In this document: positions 8,496 to 15,490 of the stretch, piece after piece
Layout of the letters: each line of letters opens with the position of its first letter
How positions within the stretch are numbered: position 1 is the first letter of the stretch
Assembly: GCA_026989015.1 (NCBI GenBank)
Contig: JALSKD010000053.1
Coordinates: 1-64,000, forward strand
Direction of reading: 5' to 3'
DNA from: Gammaproteobacteria bacterium
GTDB lineage: Bacteria; Pseudomonadota; Gammaproteobacteria; GCA-001735895
Length of the DNA stretch: 64,000 nucleotides
Notes under the pieces: generated by a model
What the model saw: the letters and a program-made list of their open reading frames with translations, nothing else
Databases searched by the model: none
Told to the model about the DNA's origin: nothing
Position numbers and translations under genes: made by a program

Positions 8496-9110
8496 ATGCC
8501 TTTTTATGCAATCGACGGCGTGCGCCCGGTAGCGCACCCGAGCAGTTTCATCCATCCCACCGCCAGCATCATTGGCGATGTCATCATCGGCGCCCATTGC
8601 TACATCGGGCCTGGCGCCTCGCTGCGCGGCGATTTCGGCCGCATGGTGATCGAGGAAGGGGCCAATATTCAGGACACCTGCGTGCTGCACAGTTTTCCCC
8701 GAGCCGAATGCCGGGTCGGTCCCAATGGCCATATCGGGCATGGCGCGGTCTTGCACGGTTGCGTGGTCGAGGAGGCCGCGCTGGTGGGCATGAACGCGGT
8801 ATTGATGGACGGGGTAGTGGTCGGTGAGTCGTCCATCGTCGCTGCCATGAGTTTTGTCAAGGCCGGTTTCGAGATTCCCGCCCGTTGCCTGGCCGCCGGT
8901 GCGCCGGTGCGCATCCTGCGTGAACTCAAGGAACAGGAACTGGAGTGGAAGCGAACCGGCACCGAGGATTATCACGAACTGGCGCGCCGCTCATTGGCCA
9001 GCATGGTGGAAGTAACGCCCTTGCCGGAGATCGAGGACGACCGGCCGGAACTGCAGCTGGCGGACGCGGTGCCGCTGTATCAGCTCAAGCAAGGCCAGCG
9101 CGAGGGCTGA
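8496..9110 (+). CDS. paaY: PaaY, gamma-carbonic-anhydrase-like hexapeptide thioesterase
   Basis: The 204 aa protein is built of left-handed beta-helix hexapeptide repeats (for example IIGDVIIGAHCYIGPGASL) with metal-ligand-type His residues in CVLHSFP and GHIGHGAVLHGC. PaaY in E. coli and Pseudomonas hydrolyses misrouted CoA thioesters of the phenylacetate pathway. A Shine-Dalgarno AGGAG lies 5 nt before the ATG. It is the first gene of the plus-strand pair paaY-paaX and is divergent from paaF. Confidence 0.92.
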   Translation: MPFYAIDGVRPVAHPSSFIHPTASIIGDVIIGAHCYIGPGASLRGDFGRMVIEEGANIQDTCVLHSFPRAECRVGPNGHIGHGAVLHGCVVEEAALVGMNAVLMDGVVVGESSIVAAMSFVKAGFEIPARCLAAGAPVRILRELKEQELEWKRTGTEDYHELARRSLASMVEVTPLPEIEDDRPELQLADAVPLYQLKQGQREG

Positions 9111-9111
9111 C

Positions 9112-10059
9112 ATGCCGCTGGGAGATACGGGAACGGCGTTCAGCCAGGCCTTCGACCGGTTCTTCGAAGGCTTTGCGCGGGATCGCCCCTTGCATGCCAA
9201 TTCGCTGATCCTGACCCTGTTCGGCGATTCGGTCTGTCCGCACGGAGGTGAAATCTGGCTGGGCAGCCTGATCCGGCTGGTGGAGCCTCTGGGCATCAAC
9301 CAGCGGCTGGTTCGTACCTCGGTGTTTCGGCTGGTGGACAAGGGCATCCTGCAATCCCGCCAACAGGGCCGGCGCAGCTTTTATTCTCTGACCGATACAG
9401 GCTACCGCCAGTTTTCCACCGCCGCGCAACGCATCTACCACCACCACGAGCAACGCTGGGACGGAGAATGGCGGCTGGTGTTCACCCATCTGGCCGATCT
9501 GCCCGATGTCCGGCGCGAACAGCTGCACAAGGAGTTGCAATGGCTGGGCTTCAGCCGGCTGGCCAAGGGCATCTACGGCCACCCGACGGTGAGTCTGGAG
9601 CAGGTGCGGCTGGTGACCGACGAAATGGGCATCGAACCGGCGGTGACGCTGATGCGCGCGCGGGTGGAGAACGATGATCCGGTGCTGTCGTCGGTGGATC
9701 TGGTGCGCAGCGCTTTCCAGGTCGAGGCGCTGAAACAGGCCTATGCGGCGTTCATCGATCTGTTCCGCCCGATGCTGGAAACGGCCGGCGAACCGGGCGA
9801 GGGCGACGAGGAAGCCTGTTTTCTGTTGCGCACGCTGCTGATCCACGAATACCGCCACCTGCTGTTGCGCGAACCGGACCTGCCGGCGGAGCTGTTTCCC
9901 GCCGACTGCCTGAGCCATCCGGCGCGGGATCTGGTGGCCGCCTTGTACCGGCGCATCCGTGAGCCGGCGGAACGGCACCTGATGGAACGGGCGGAATCGG
10001 AGCAGGGCCGGTTGCCGCCGGCCGATGCGGCCTTCGCCCGGCGCTTTGCCGGTGCCTGA
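9112..10059 (+). CDS. paaX: PaaX-type phenylacetyl-CoA-responsive transcriptional repressor
   Basis: PaaX represses paa promoters until phenylacetyl-CoA binds. The 315 aa protein has the usual length, with an N-terminal winged helix-turn-helix (LVRTSVFRLVDKGILQSRQQGRRSFYSLT), a central GEWRLVFTHL segment and the C-terminal helical domain containing LLIHEYRHLLLREPDLPAELFP. It starts one base after the paaY stop. The two inverted-arm sites at 8430 and 13061 are candidate operators. Its 3' end faces dctM with a 7-bp gap. Confidence 0.93.
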   Translation: MPLGDTGTAFSQAFDRFFEGFARDRPLHANSLILTLFGDSVCPHGGEIWLGSLIRLVEPLGINQRLVRTSVFRLVDKGILQSRQQGRRSFYSLTDTGYRQFSTAAQRIYHHHEQRWDGEWRLVFTHLADLPDVRREQLHKELQWLGFSRLAKGIYGHPTVSLEQVRLVTDEMGIEPAVTLMRARVENDDPVLSSVDLVRSAFQVEALKQAYAAFIDLFRPMLETAGEPGEGDEEACFLLRTLLIHEYRHLLLREPDLPAELFPADCLSHPARDLVAALYRRIREPAERHLMERAESEQGRLPPADAAFARRFAGA

Positions 10060-10066
10060 TATGCCC

Positions 10067-11368
10067 TCAGCGGTACAGCCACTGCGGCAGGATCAGTGAG
10101 ATCGCGGGGATCAGCGTGATCAGCGACAGACGGACGATGTCGGCGACCCAGAAGGGCGTGACGCCCCGGAAGATGTCACCGGTCTTCACATCCTTCAGTA
10201 CCCCGCTGAGCACGAATACATTGAGCCCCACTGGCGGTGTGATCAGGCTGATCTCGGTGACCACCACCACCACGATGCCGAACCACACCAGGTCGAAGCC
10301 CAGGCTCTCCACCACCGGGTAGAAGATCGGCACCGTCAGCAGCAGCATCGACAGGCTCTCGAACACGCAGCCGAGCACGATGTAGATGGCAAGAATCATC
10401 AGGATCACCGTCATCGGGCTGATGTCGTGACCACTGATCAGCCCCAGCAGCTGGTCCGGCAGCCCGGCGCGGGTGATGAAGCTGGAGAAGATCAAGGCAC
10501 CGATCACTACCGCGAACAGTGAGGATGTGGTCATCGCCGTTTCCGACAGTACTTCCCAGGCGCTTTTCCAGCTCAGGCTGCGCCGCGACAGGGCAATGAT
10601 GAAGGCGCCTGCGGCGCCGATGCCGGCGGCCTCGGTGGGGGTGAACACCCCGCCGTAGATACCGCCCATGACCACGCCGAACAGGATCAGCGTGCCCCAC
10701 ACGCCGGCCAGGGATTGCCAGCGCTGGGGCCAGCCGAGGCGATCGCCGGGCGGCCCGGCTTCGGGTTTGCGCCAGACCGTCCAGGCCACCGCGCCCAGAT
10801 ACAGCAATACGCCGAGCAACCCCGGCAGGAAGCCGGCGGCGAACAGTTCGCGGATGCTTTGCTCAGTCATGATGGCGTAGATCACCAGGATTACGCTGGG
10901 CGGTATCAGGATGCCGAGGGTGCCGCCGGCGGCGATCGACGCCGCGGCCAGCGAATCGCTGTAGCCGTAACGGCGCATCGGTGGCATCGATACCTTGGCC
11001 ATGGTGGCCGCGGTGGCAAGGCTGGAGCCGCAAATCGCCGAAAAACCCCCGCAGGCGACCACGGTGGCCATCGACAGCCCGCCGCGCAGGTGGCCGAGAA
11101 AGGCGTAGGACGCCTTGTACAACTCCTGCGACAGGCCGGCGCGGGTAACCAGGTTGCCCATCAGGATGAACAGCGGAATCACCGACAAGCCGTAATCCTG
11201 GGCGGTGTCGATGACGCGCCGCGAGGCCATCGACAGTGATGCGATCCAGTTGCCGTCGTTGAGGTAAAGAAAGCCGAAAAAGCCGACCAGCCCCATGGCG
11301 AAGCTGATCGGCATGCGCGCCAGGATCAGCAGCAGCAGGATCAGGAAACCGCCAATCGAAACCTCCAT
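10067..11368 (-). CDS. dctM: TRAP transporter large permease subunit (DctM)
   Basis: DctM is the large, roughly 12-helix membrane subunit of tripartite ATP-independent periplasmic transporters and moves an organic acid into the cell with sodium. The 433 aa protein has typical segments RMPISFAMGLVGFFG, GNLVTRAGLSQELYKA, ICGSSLATAATMAKVSMPPM and GTLGILIPPSVILVIYAIMTEQS, and it ends in LILPQWLYR. It is the last gene of the dctP-dctQ-dctM set, 1 bp after dctQ. Substrate cannot be read from the sequence; position and shared operator suggest phenylacetate or a related acid. Confidence 0.92.
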   Translation of the reverse strand: MEVSIGGFLILLLLILARMPISFAMGLVGFFGFLYLNDGNWIASLSMASRRVIDTAQDYGLSVIPLFILMGNLVTRAGLSQELYKASYAFLGHLRGGLSMATVVACGGFSAICGSSLATAATMAKVSMPPMRRYGYSDSLAAASIAAGGTLGILIPPSVILVIYAIMTEQSIRELFAAGFLPGLLGVLLYLGAVAWTVWRKPEAGPPGDRLGWPQRWQSLAGVWGTLILFGVVMGGIYGGVFTPTEAAGIGAAGAFIIALSRRSLSWKSAWEVLSETAMTTSSLFAVVIGALIFSSFITRAGLPDQLLGLISGHDISPMTVILMILAIYIVLGCVFESLSMLLLTVPIFYPVVESLGFDLVWFGIVVVVVTEISLITPPVGLNVFVLSGVLKDVKTGDIFRGVTPFWVADIVRLSLITLIPAISLILPQWLYR

Positions 11369-11369
11369 G

Positions 11370-11897
11370 TCAGCAGAACTCCTCGCGGCTGCGCTGCTGG
11401 CGCCACTGTCGCCAGGCCCGGTAGTTGCCGAGGCTGACGGTCATCACGGCGGTCAGCCAGCAGGAGACGGCAATGAACAGCATCATCCAGCCGCTGGGTA
11501 TGCCCAGGTATTCGGTAACTTCTTCATAGCTCAGCGAACGCTGGCCCAGCACCCAGATGCGCTGGCCAAGAAAGATCAGCGAGCCGGAGATCAGCAGGTT
11601 GAACAGCAGCGTGCGCAGCAGGTGCAGCCAGGGGGGCACGAAACCGTCCAGAATGTCCACCACCACCTGATCGTTGCGCCAGGTGATGATCGGAAACACC
11701 GAGAACACGACGATGCCGACCGCGATTTCGGTCAGCTCGGTGGATCCGGTCAGCGGCCGGTTGAACAGGTAACGGCCGGTCACATCGATGACGGTGATCA
11801 TCATCAGAGCGAGCAGAGTGAAGGCCGACAGCCCCTGTAAAAAAAGGACCAATCCGCGGATTGGTCCCTTTTCGGTGGCTTGCGTCAGATCCGCCAT
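11370..11897 (-). CDS. dctQ: TRAP transporter small permease subunit (DctQ)
   Basis: The 175 aa protein has four predicted membrane helices, with the DctQ signature VIDVTGRYLFNRPLTGSTELTE after the first helix. It partners DctM in the inner membrane. The chosen ATG leaves about 20 residues before the first helix, as in relatives. The 5' coding region (codons for GPIRGLVLFLQ) contains a perfect GC-rich palindrome followed by seven T residues on the coding strand, the form of an intrinsic terminator, so translation through it may influence read-through to dctM. Confidence 0.88.
   Translation of the reverse strand: MADLTQATEKGPIRGLVLFLQGLSAFTLLALMMITVIDVTGRYLFNRPLTGSTELTEIAVGIVVFSVFPIITWRNDQVVVDILDGFVPPWLHLLRTLLFNLLISGSLIFLGQRIWVLGQRSLSYEEVTEYLGIPSGWMMLFIAVSCWLTAVMTVSLGNYRAWRQWRQQRSREEFC
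11839..11872 (-). terminator. Intrinsic-terminator-like hairpin inside the 5' end of dctQ
   Basis: On the minus strand a perfect palindrome, arm GGACCAATCC with its complement around a central GC, is flanked by AAAA on one side and TTTTTTT on the other. It follows the dctP stop by about 50 bp. An intergenic attenuator after the binding-protein gene would raise dctP over dctQM, which is common in binding-protein operons. Here, however, it falls within dctQ codons. Confidence 0.6.
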
Positions 11898-11921
11898 GGC
11901 GTACTGCGGCGGTGAGACCGC

Positions 11922-12944
11922 TTACTTGCCGTAGCTGCGGGCGATGCTGCGCAGCTCCCACAGGGCTTTCTGGGCATCGACGCCTCGGTCCTTGACCTCG
12001 TCGATCCAGGCCTGGTCCATGCCGGAGGTCAGTTGCTTGAATTCCTGCAGGATCTTTGGCGTGGCATCCATGATGGTGTTGCCGTAGGCGCGGGCATCGG
12101 CTTCTCCGATCTTGGCGTCTTCGCCCCAGTAACGGCCGGCCATGGCCGAGAGCTTTTCACCGGACACGGAGAGGATGGCCTTGCGGTCCTTCTCGCTCAG
12201 CGAATCCATGAAATCGGGGCTGAGGAAGATGAAGAAGCTGCCCAGGTACATGCCGTTGGGGAATTTGAGGGAGAAGGGGGCCACCTCCTTGAGGCGCAGG
12301 GTGCGTTTCTCGCCCATTGGCATGAACACGCCGTCGGCCACGCCCTGGGAGAGAATCTCGTACACCTTGGAGCCGGGAGCGGCCACGCCCTCTACGCCCA
12401 TGCGCTTGGCAATGTCGGTCTGCACGCCGCCGCCGATGCGGATCTTCTTGCCTTTCATTTGCGACAGGTCGCTGATCGGCTCGCGCAGGTGGATCTGCCC
12501 CGGGCCGTGGGTGAACAGGCCGGCCAGCACGATGCCGCGGTGTTCGCCGGCTTTTTTCAGGTATTTGTTATATACACGCCAATGGGCCACCGATGCCGCT
12601 TCGGCGCCGGCTCCCAGATTCGGCAGTTCAACGATCTTGGTCAGCTTGAAGCGGCCGGGAAAGTAGCCGTGGTAGGTCCAGCCGGCATCGAACACGCCGT
12701 CCTGTACCTGGTCCAGCAAGGCCTTGGGATGTCCGCCGGGGTATTCGATCTTGACCTTGACGCGGCCTTCGGTGGCTTCCTCGATCCATTTTCCCCAGGT
12801 CGGCAATACATCCTTGTTCATGGTGTGCTTGGGCGGCAGCCAGGAACCGATGCGCATGATTTTTTCGGCCGCGGCCTGGCCGGGCAGGGCAATGGCGCCG
12901 GCGGTGAGTGCCAGGCCGAACAGCAGTTTGCTCAAATGTTTCAT
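11922..12944 (-). CDS. dctP: TRAP transporter periplasmic substrate-binding protein (DctP)
   Basis: This is the secreted receptor of the TRAP system. The start chosen is MKHLSKLLFG, not the ORF-track start 23 codons earlier, because it begins a clear signal peptide ending in GQAAAEK and has the Shine-Dalgarno GAGGA upstream. The mature protein follows the DctP fold, with LPPKHTMNKDVLPTWGKWIEE, MKGKKIRIGGGVQTDIAKRMG and the later GLFTHGPGQIHL and PSPDFMDSL-like elements. It leads the operon. Two inverted arms identical to those at the paa promoters lie 117-154 bp upstream of the start. Confidence 0.9.
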   Translation of the reverse strand: MKHLSKLLFGLALTAGAIALPGQAAAEKIMRIGSWLPPKHTMNKDVLPTWGKWIEEATEGRVKVKIEYPGGHPKALLDQVQDGVFDAGWTYHGYFPGRFKLTKIVELPNLGAGAEAASVAHWRVYNKYLKKAGEHRGIVLAGLFTHGPGQIHLREPISDLSQMKGKKIRIGGGVQTDIAKRMGVEGVAAPGSKVYEILSQGVADGVFMPMGEKRTLRLKEVAPFSLKFPNGMYLGSFFIFLSPDFMDSLSEKDRKAILSVSGEKLSAMAGRYWGEDAKIGEADARAYGNTIMDATPKILQEFKQLTSGMDQAWIDEVKDRGVDAQKALWELRSIARSYGK

Positions 12945-13239
12945 GATGTCATCCTCTTTCGTGGTCGATGCGTGTTGGTTCCCGGGGCCTGAATTCGGGC
13001 CTGCCGGGTTCAATCTCGTTATGGTCGGGCGTGGCCGCTGTGGGTCGCCGTGGTTGATATGATACAGATAGTGGAAGTATAATCAATCACACTGTATCAG
13101 ATCGAGGCCTTGCTACGGCTTTATCCTACGCCGCTTGCGGCCCGTGCAGCCTGGAAAGGCCATAATCTTTCGGCAGAATTCCGTTATTCGTAAAAATCGA
13201 AACCGGACTGTAGCCCCCGATAACCACCGGAAATTTTCC
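12945..13239. other. Intergenic region upstream of dctP and of the hemerythrin gene
   Basis: This 295-bp gap separates the divergent dctP and hemerythrin-like genes. It holds the paired arms at 13061-13098 and, between them, a possible minus-strand -10 box TATACT (13076-13081). If that box is the dctP promoter, the arms bracket it as expected for repression. No RNA gene or further repeat was recognised in the remaining sequence. Confidence 0.5.
13061..13098. promoter_or_regulatory. Putative operator upstream of dctP, same layout as at paaF/paaY
   Basis: GATACAG (13061-13067) and CTGTATC (13092-13098) repeat exactly the arm sequence and 24-bp spacing found at 8430-8467. The sequences between the arms do not match, so this is not a recent duplication of the whole region. 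Shared control of the TRAP operon and the paa operon is the likely meaning. Confidence 0.55.
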
Positions 13240-13779
13240 ATGAGCGATCCCACATCAGCCGAGCCCGACCCCCTCAATGAATTTTCCGGTTGCCATGAGG
13301 GTATCATCCGCAATTTTCATCAATTGTCCGAGTTTGCCGACCGGGTGGAGCAGGGCGAAGATCCGGAAACCCTGAGGCCGTTGGCAAAACGCCTGTTGCG
13401 TTTCTTCGAGGACGTGGTGCTGGAACATCATGGCGAGGAGGAAGAGGAGTTGTTCACCGCAGTGCGTGACAGCCTTGACGGCGAGGCGGATGCCGAACTG
13501 GCGCAGCAGCAGATCGATCGCCTCGTGCGCGAGCACCGGGATCTTGAGGCGCTGTGGAGCGAGATCGAGCCGGCCATTCGCCGCATCGCCCGCGGCAAGC
13601 CGGCCGCGCTGGACAGCCAGCGCGCCCGTTTGCTGGCCGAGCGGTATCTGGCCCATGCGGCCTTCGAGGAGCGCGAATTTCTGCCGCTTGCGAAGCGGAT
13701 ACTCAGCAAGAATGCGATGTCGGCACTGGGTCTGTCCCTGCACATGCGTCATCAGCGCAAGGTGAATCCCTACATCTGA
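13240..13779 (+). CDS. Hemerythrin/HHE-domain protein
   Basis: The 179 aa soluble protein has the four-helix HHE pattern: an early SGCHEGIIRNFHQL, then FEDVVLEHHGEEEEELF, LVREHRDLEALW and AHAAFEEREFLPLAKRI. These His and Glu residues fit a di-iron site. Hemerythrin-like proteins bind oxygen, sense redox or act in iron and nitric oxide handling; the role here is not set by context. I start at MSDPTSAEP because the earlier ORF start adds an unrelated basic stretch that lacks family similarity. Confidence 0.8.
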   Translation: MSDPTSAEPDPLNEFSGCHEGIIRNFHQLSEFADRVEQGEDPETLRPLAKRLLRFFEDVVLEHHGEEEEELFTAVRDSLDGEADAELAQQQIDRLVREHRDLEALWSEIEPAIRRIARGKPAALDSQRARLLAERYLAHAAFEEREFLPLAKRILSKNAMSALGLSLHMRHQRKVNPYI

Positions 13780-13794
13780 TAGCGCCAGAGGCGC

Positions 13795-14388
13795 TTATTG
13801 CGTCTCCTTTCCGTCCTTGCCACCCGGCCTGTAATAGGCCGGCCAGTGTTCCTTTACCACCGGGCTGTCGCTGGCCAGGCTGTGGCAGCTGTCGAGGAAG
13901 CCCATCGCCAGCTTCTTTTCATCGATGGCCTGTTCGTCCCCTTCCTGCTGGCGACGGGCCAGTTCGCTGACCAGAGTCTGCACCGCGGTCGTGGCGATGG
14001 GGCCAAGCAGCTCGGTGAGGTGGGTGCAGCCGGCGGTGCCGCCGATGCGTTGCTTGACCTTCTGCCGGAATCCGGGCGCGATCTGCAGGCCGATCAGCCG
14101 CTGGGCCACCGGGGTGATGCGGCTGCAGTAATGATAGGGAGCGGCGTCGATGCTGGCATCGGCATCGACGATGTTCATCTCCAGATCGATGGTGATGCGC
14201 AGGCTGATGTCGTGCAGCGCTTCGCCGGCGCGGATCACTCCGCCCCGGTCCTTGTTGGGAAAGTCGAAGGCCTTGGTGTCCACCAGCCGGCCCTCGATGT
14301 CGATCAGGCCGTCTTCGCGGCGGTAGCCATCGCAGCTGATGCGGCGGTGGTGGATCGGGCTGCGGGTTTCGGGTGTCTTCAAGGGCAT
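13795..14388 (-). CDS. DUF2889 family protein
   Basis: A 197 aa cytoplasmic protein beginning MPLKTPETRSPIHHRRISCD, with the conserved-looking GYRREDGLIDIEGRLVDTK and CTHLTELLGPIATTAVQTL. I recognise it as a DUF2889 member, a family of unknown function often found beside aromatic or terpenoid catabolism genes. The ORF track extends 171 codons further, but that part lies opposite the gspC promoter region and has no family similarity. It converges with the hemerythrin-like gene. Confidence 0.7.
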   Translation of the reverse strand: MPLKTPETRSPIHHRRISCDGYRREDGLIDIEGRLVDTKAFDFPNKDRGGVIRAGEALHDISLRITIDLEMNIVDADASIDAAPYHYCSRITPVAQRLIGLQIAPGFRQKVKQRIGGTAGCTHLTELLGPIATTAVQTLVSELARRQQEGDEQAIDEKKLAMGFLDSCHSLASDSPVVKEHWPAYYRPGGKDGKETQ

Positions 14389-14475
14389 GGGGGCGCTCCG
14401 GTGATGCGGGGCGGCTATTCTGATCCGTTTGCCCGCACCTCGCAAAGACTTTGTCGTGCACGGCGGACAGTTTCT

Positions 14476-14505
14476 TTGCATCGTTTCGAAGATCGACGGT
14501 ACAAT
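14476..14505 (+). promoter_or_regulatory. Candidate sigma-70 promoter of the T2SS operon
   Basis: TTGCAT (14476-14481) and TACAAT (14500-14505) are separated by 18 bp and lie about 92 bp before the proposed gspC start. No other good pair was seen in the 208-bp gap between the DUF2889 gene and gspC. All following genes to gspN are adjacent or overlapping, so this could drive the whole operon. Confidence 0.4.
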
Positions 14506-14596
14506 CCCGGCTTGCGGTGTTCCATTCCGCTGGCCGCACTCCTGGCCGGGCGGGGGAAAGACCGGTTCTCTTCGTTTCACTGCAGGGTCGCGGCTA

Positions 14597-15481
14597 TTGA
14601 ATCTGAACGCCTTATCCACCTTTGTCGATGACCGCCGGCTGATATCCGGCGTTGCCCTGCTGCTGGTGGTGGCCTTGGCCTGGCAGCTGTCGTTGCTGCT
14701 GTGGAAGCTGGTGCTGCTGCCGCAGGAACCGGCAGCGGCCCGCCATGCCCCCAGCGCCGGCTCCGTCCGCGGTGCCGAGCCGAAAAGCAGCCCGGACACC
14801 CAGCTGCAACGCATCATCGCCGCCAAACTGTTTGGCAGCCTGCAGCAGCGCCGGCAGGCGAAACCGGAACCGGTGCGCGATGCACCGAAAAGCACCCTCA
14901 ATTACAAGCTGCGCGGGATCTATTATTCCGAGGACAAGGCGCTGGCCTCGGCCATCGTGCAGAAGGGGGCGGGCAAGTCCGAGTTCTATCGCCTCGGCGA
15001 TGAACTCGACCCGGGCATCTACATCGAACGCATCCTGCCCGATCACATCCTGATCGCCCGCAATGGCCGGTTGGAGAAGCTGCTGCTGGAGAAACCGAAG
15101 GCCCGGCCGGGCAGCGGACGCGCCACGGCGTCCCGTTCGCTGGCGGTGCCGGCGGCGGCCAATGCCAACCGCGTGCTGAAAAGCTACAAACGGCGCTATG
15201 CGGACAACCCGCTGGCGCTGGCCAAGCGCTTCCAGGCGATACCGGTCACCGAGAACGGACGCAATGTGGGTTACAAGCTGAAGGCCTTGCGCGGTGAGCG
15301 CCTGTTGCAAAAACTGGGTCTGCACGAGAACGATGTGTTCGTGGAGATCAACGGCATCGGCCTCGACAAGCCGTTCCAGGCGCTGGATGCGCTGAAGTCC
15401 CTGTCCACGGCCGAGGATGTCTCGATCACCGTGCTGCGCAATGGCAGCCGCCAGACGCTGAATTTCAGCCTCAATCAATAA
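14597..15481 (+). CDS. gspC: Type II secretion system protein C (GspC)
   Basis: GspC is the inner-membrane clamp that links the T2SS platform to the secretin. One membrane helix (LISGVALLLVVALAWQLSLLLW) is near the N-terminus. The homology region TLNYKLRGIYYSEDKALASAIV follows, and a PDZ-type domain forms the C-terminus (LGLHENDVFVEINGIGLDKPFQALDAL). No ATG is well placed. I propose TTG at 14597, about 9 nt after an AGGG, giving 294 aa; the 350 aa ORF-track version adds an implausible N-terminus overlapping the promoter. Confidence 0.85.
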   Translation: MNLNALSTFVDDRRLISGVALLLVVALAWQLSLLLWKLVLLPQEPAAARHAPSAGSVRGAEPKSSPDTQLQRIIAAKLFGSLQQRRQAKPEPVRDAPKSTLNYKLRGIYYSEDKALASAIVQKGAGKSEFYRLGDELDPGIYIERILPDHILIARNGRLEKLLLEKPKARPGSGRATASRSLAVPAAANANRVLKSYKRRYADNPLALAKRFQAIPVTENGRNVGYKLKALRGERLLQKLGLHENDVFVEINGIGLDKPFQALDALKSLSTAEDVSITVLRNGSRQTLNFSLNQ

Positions 15482-15490
15482 TCACAACGG

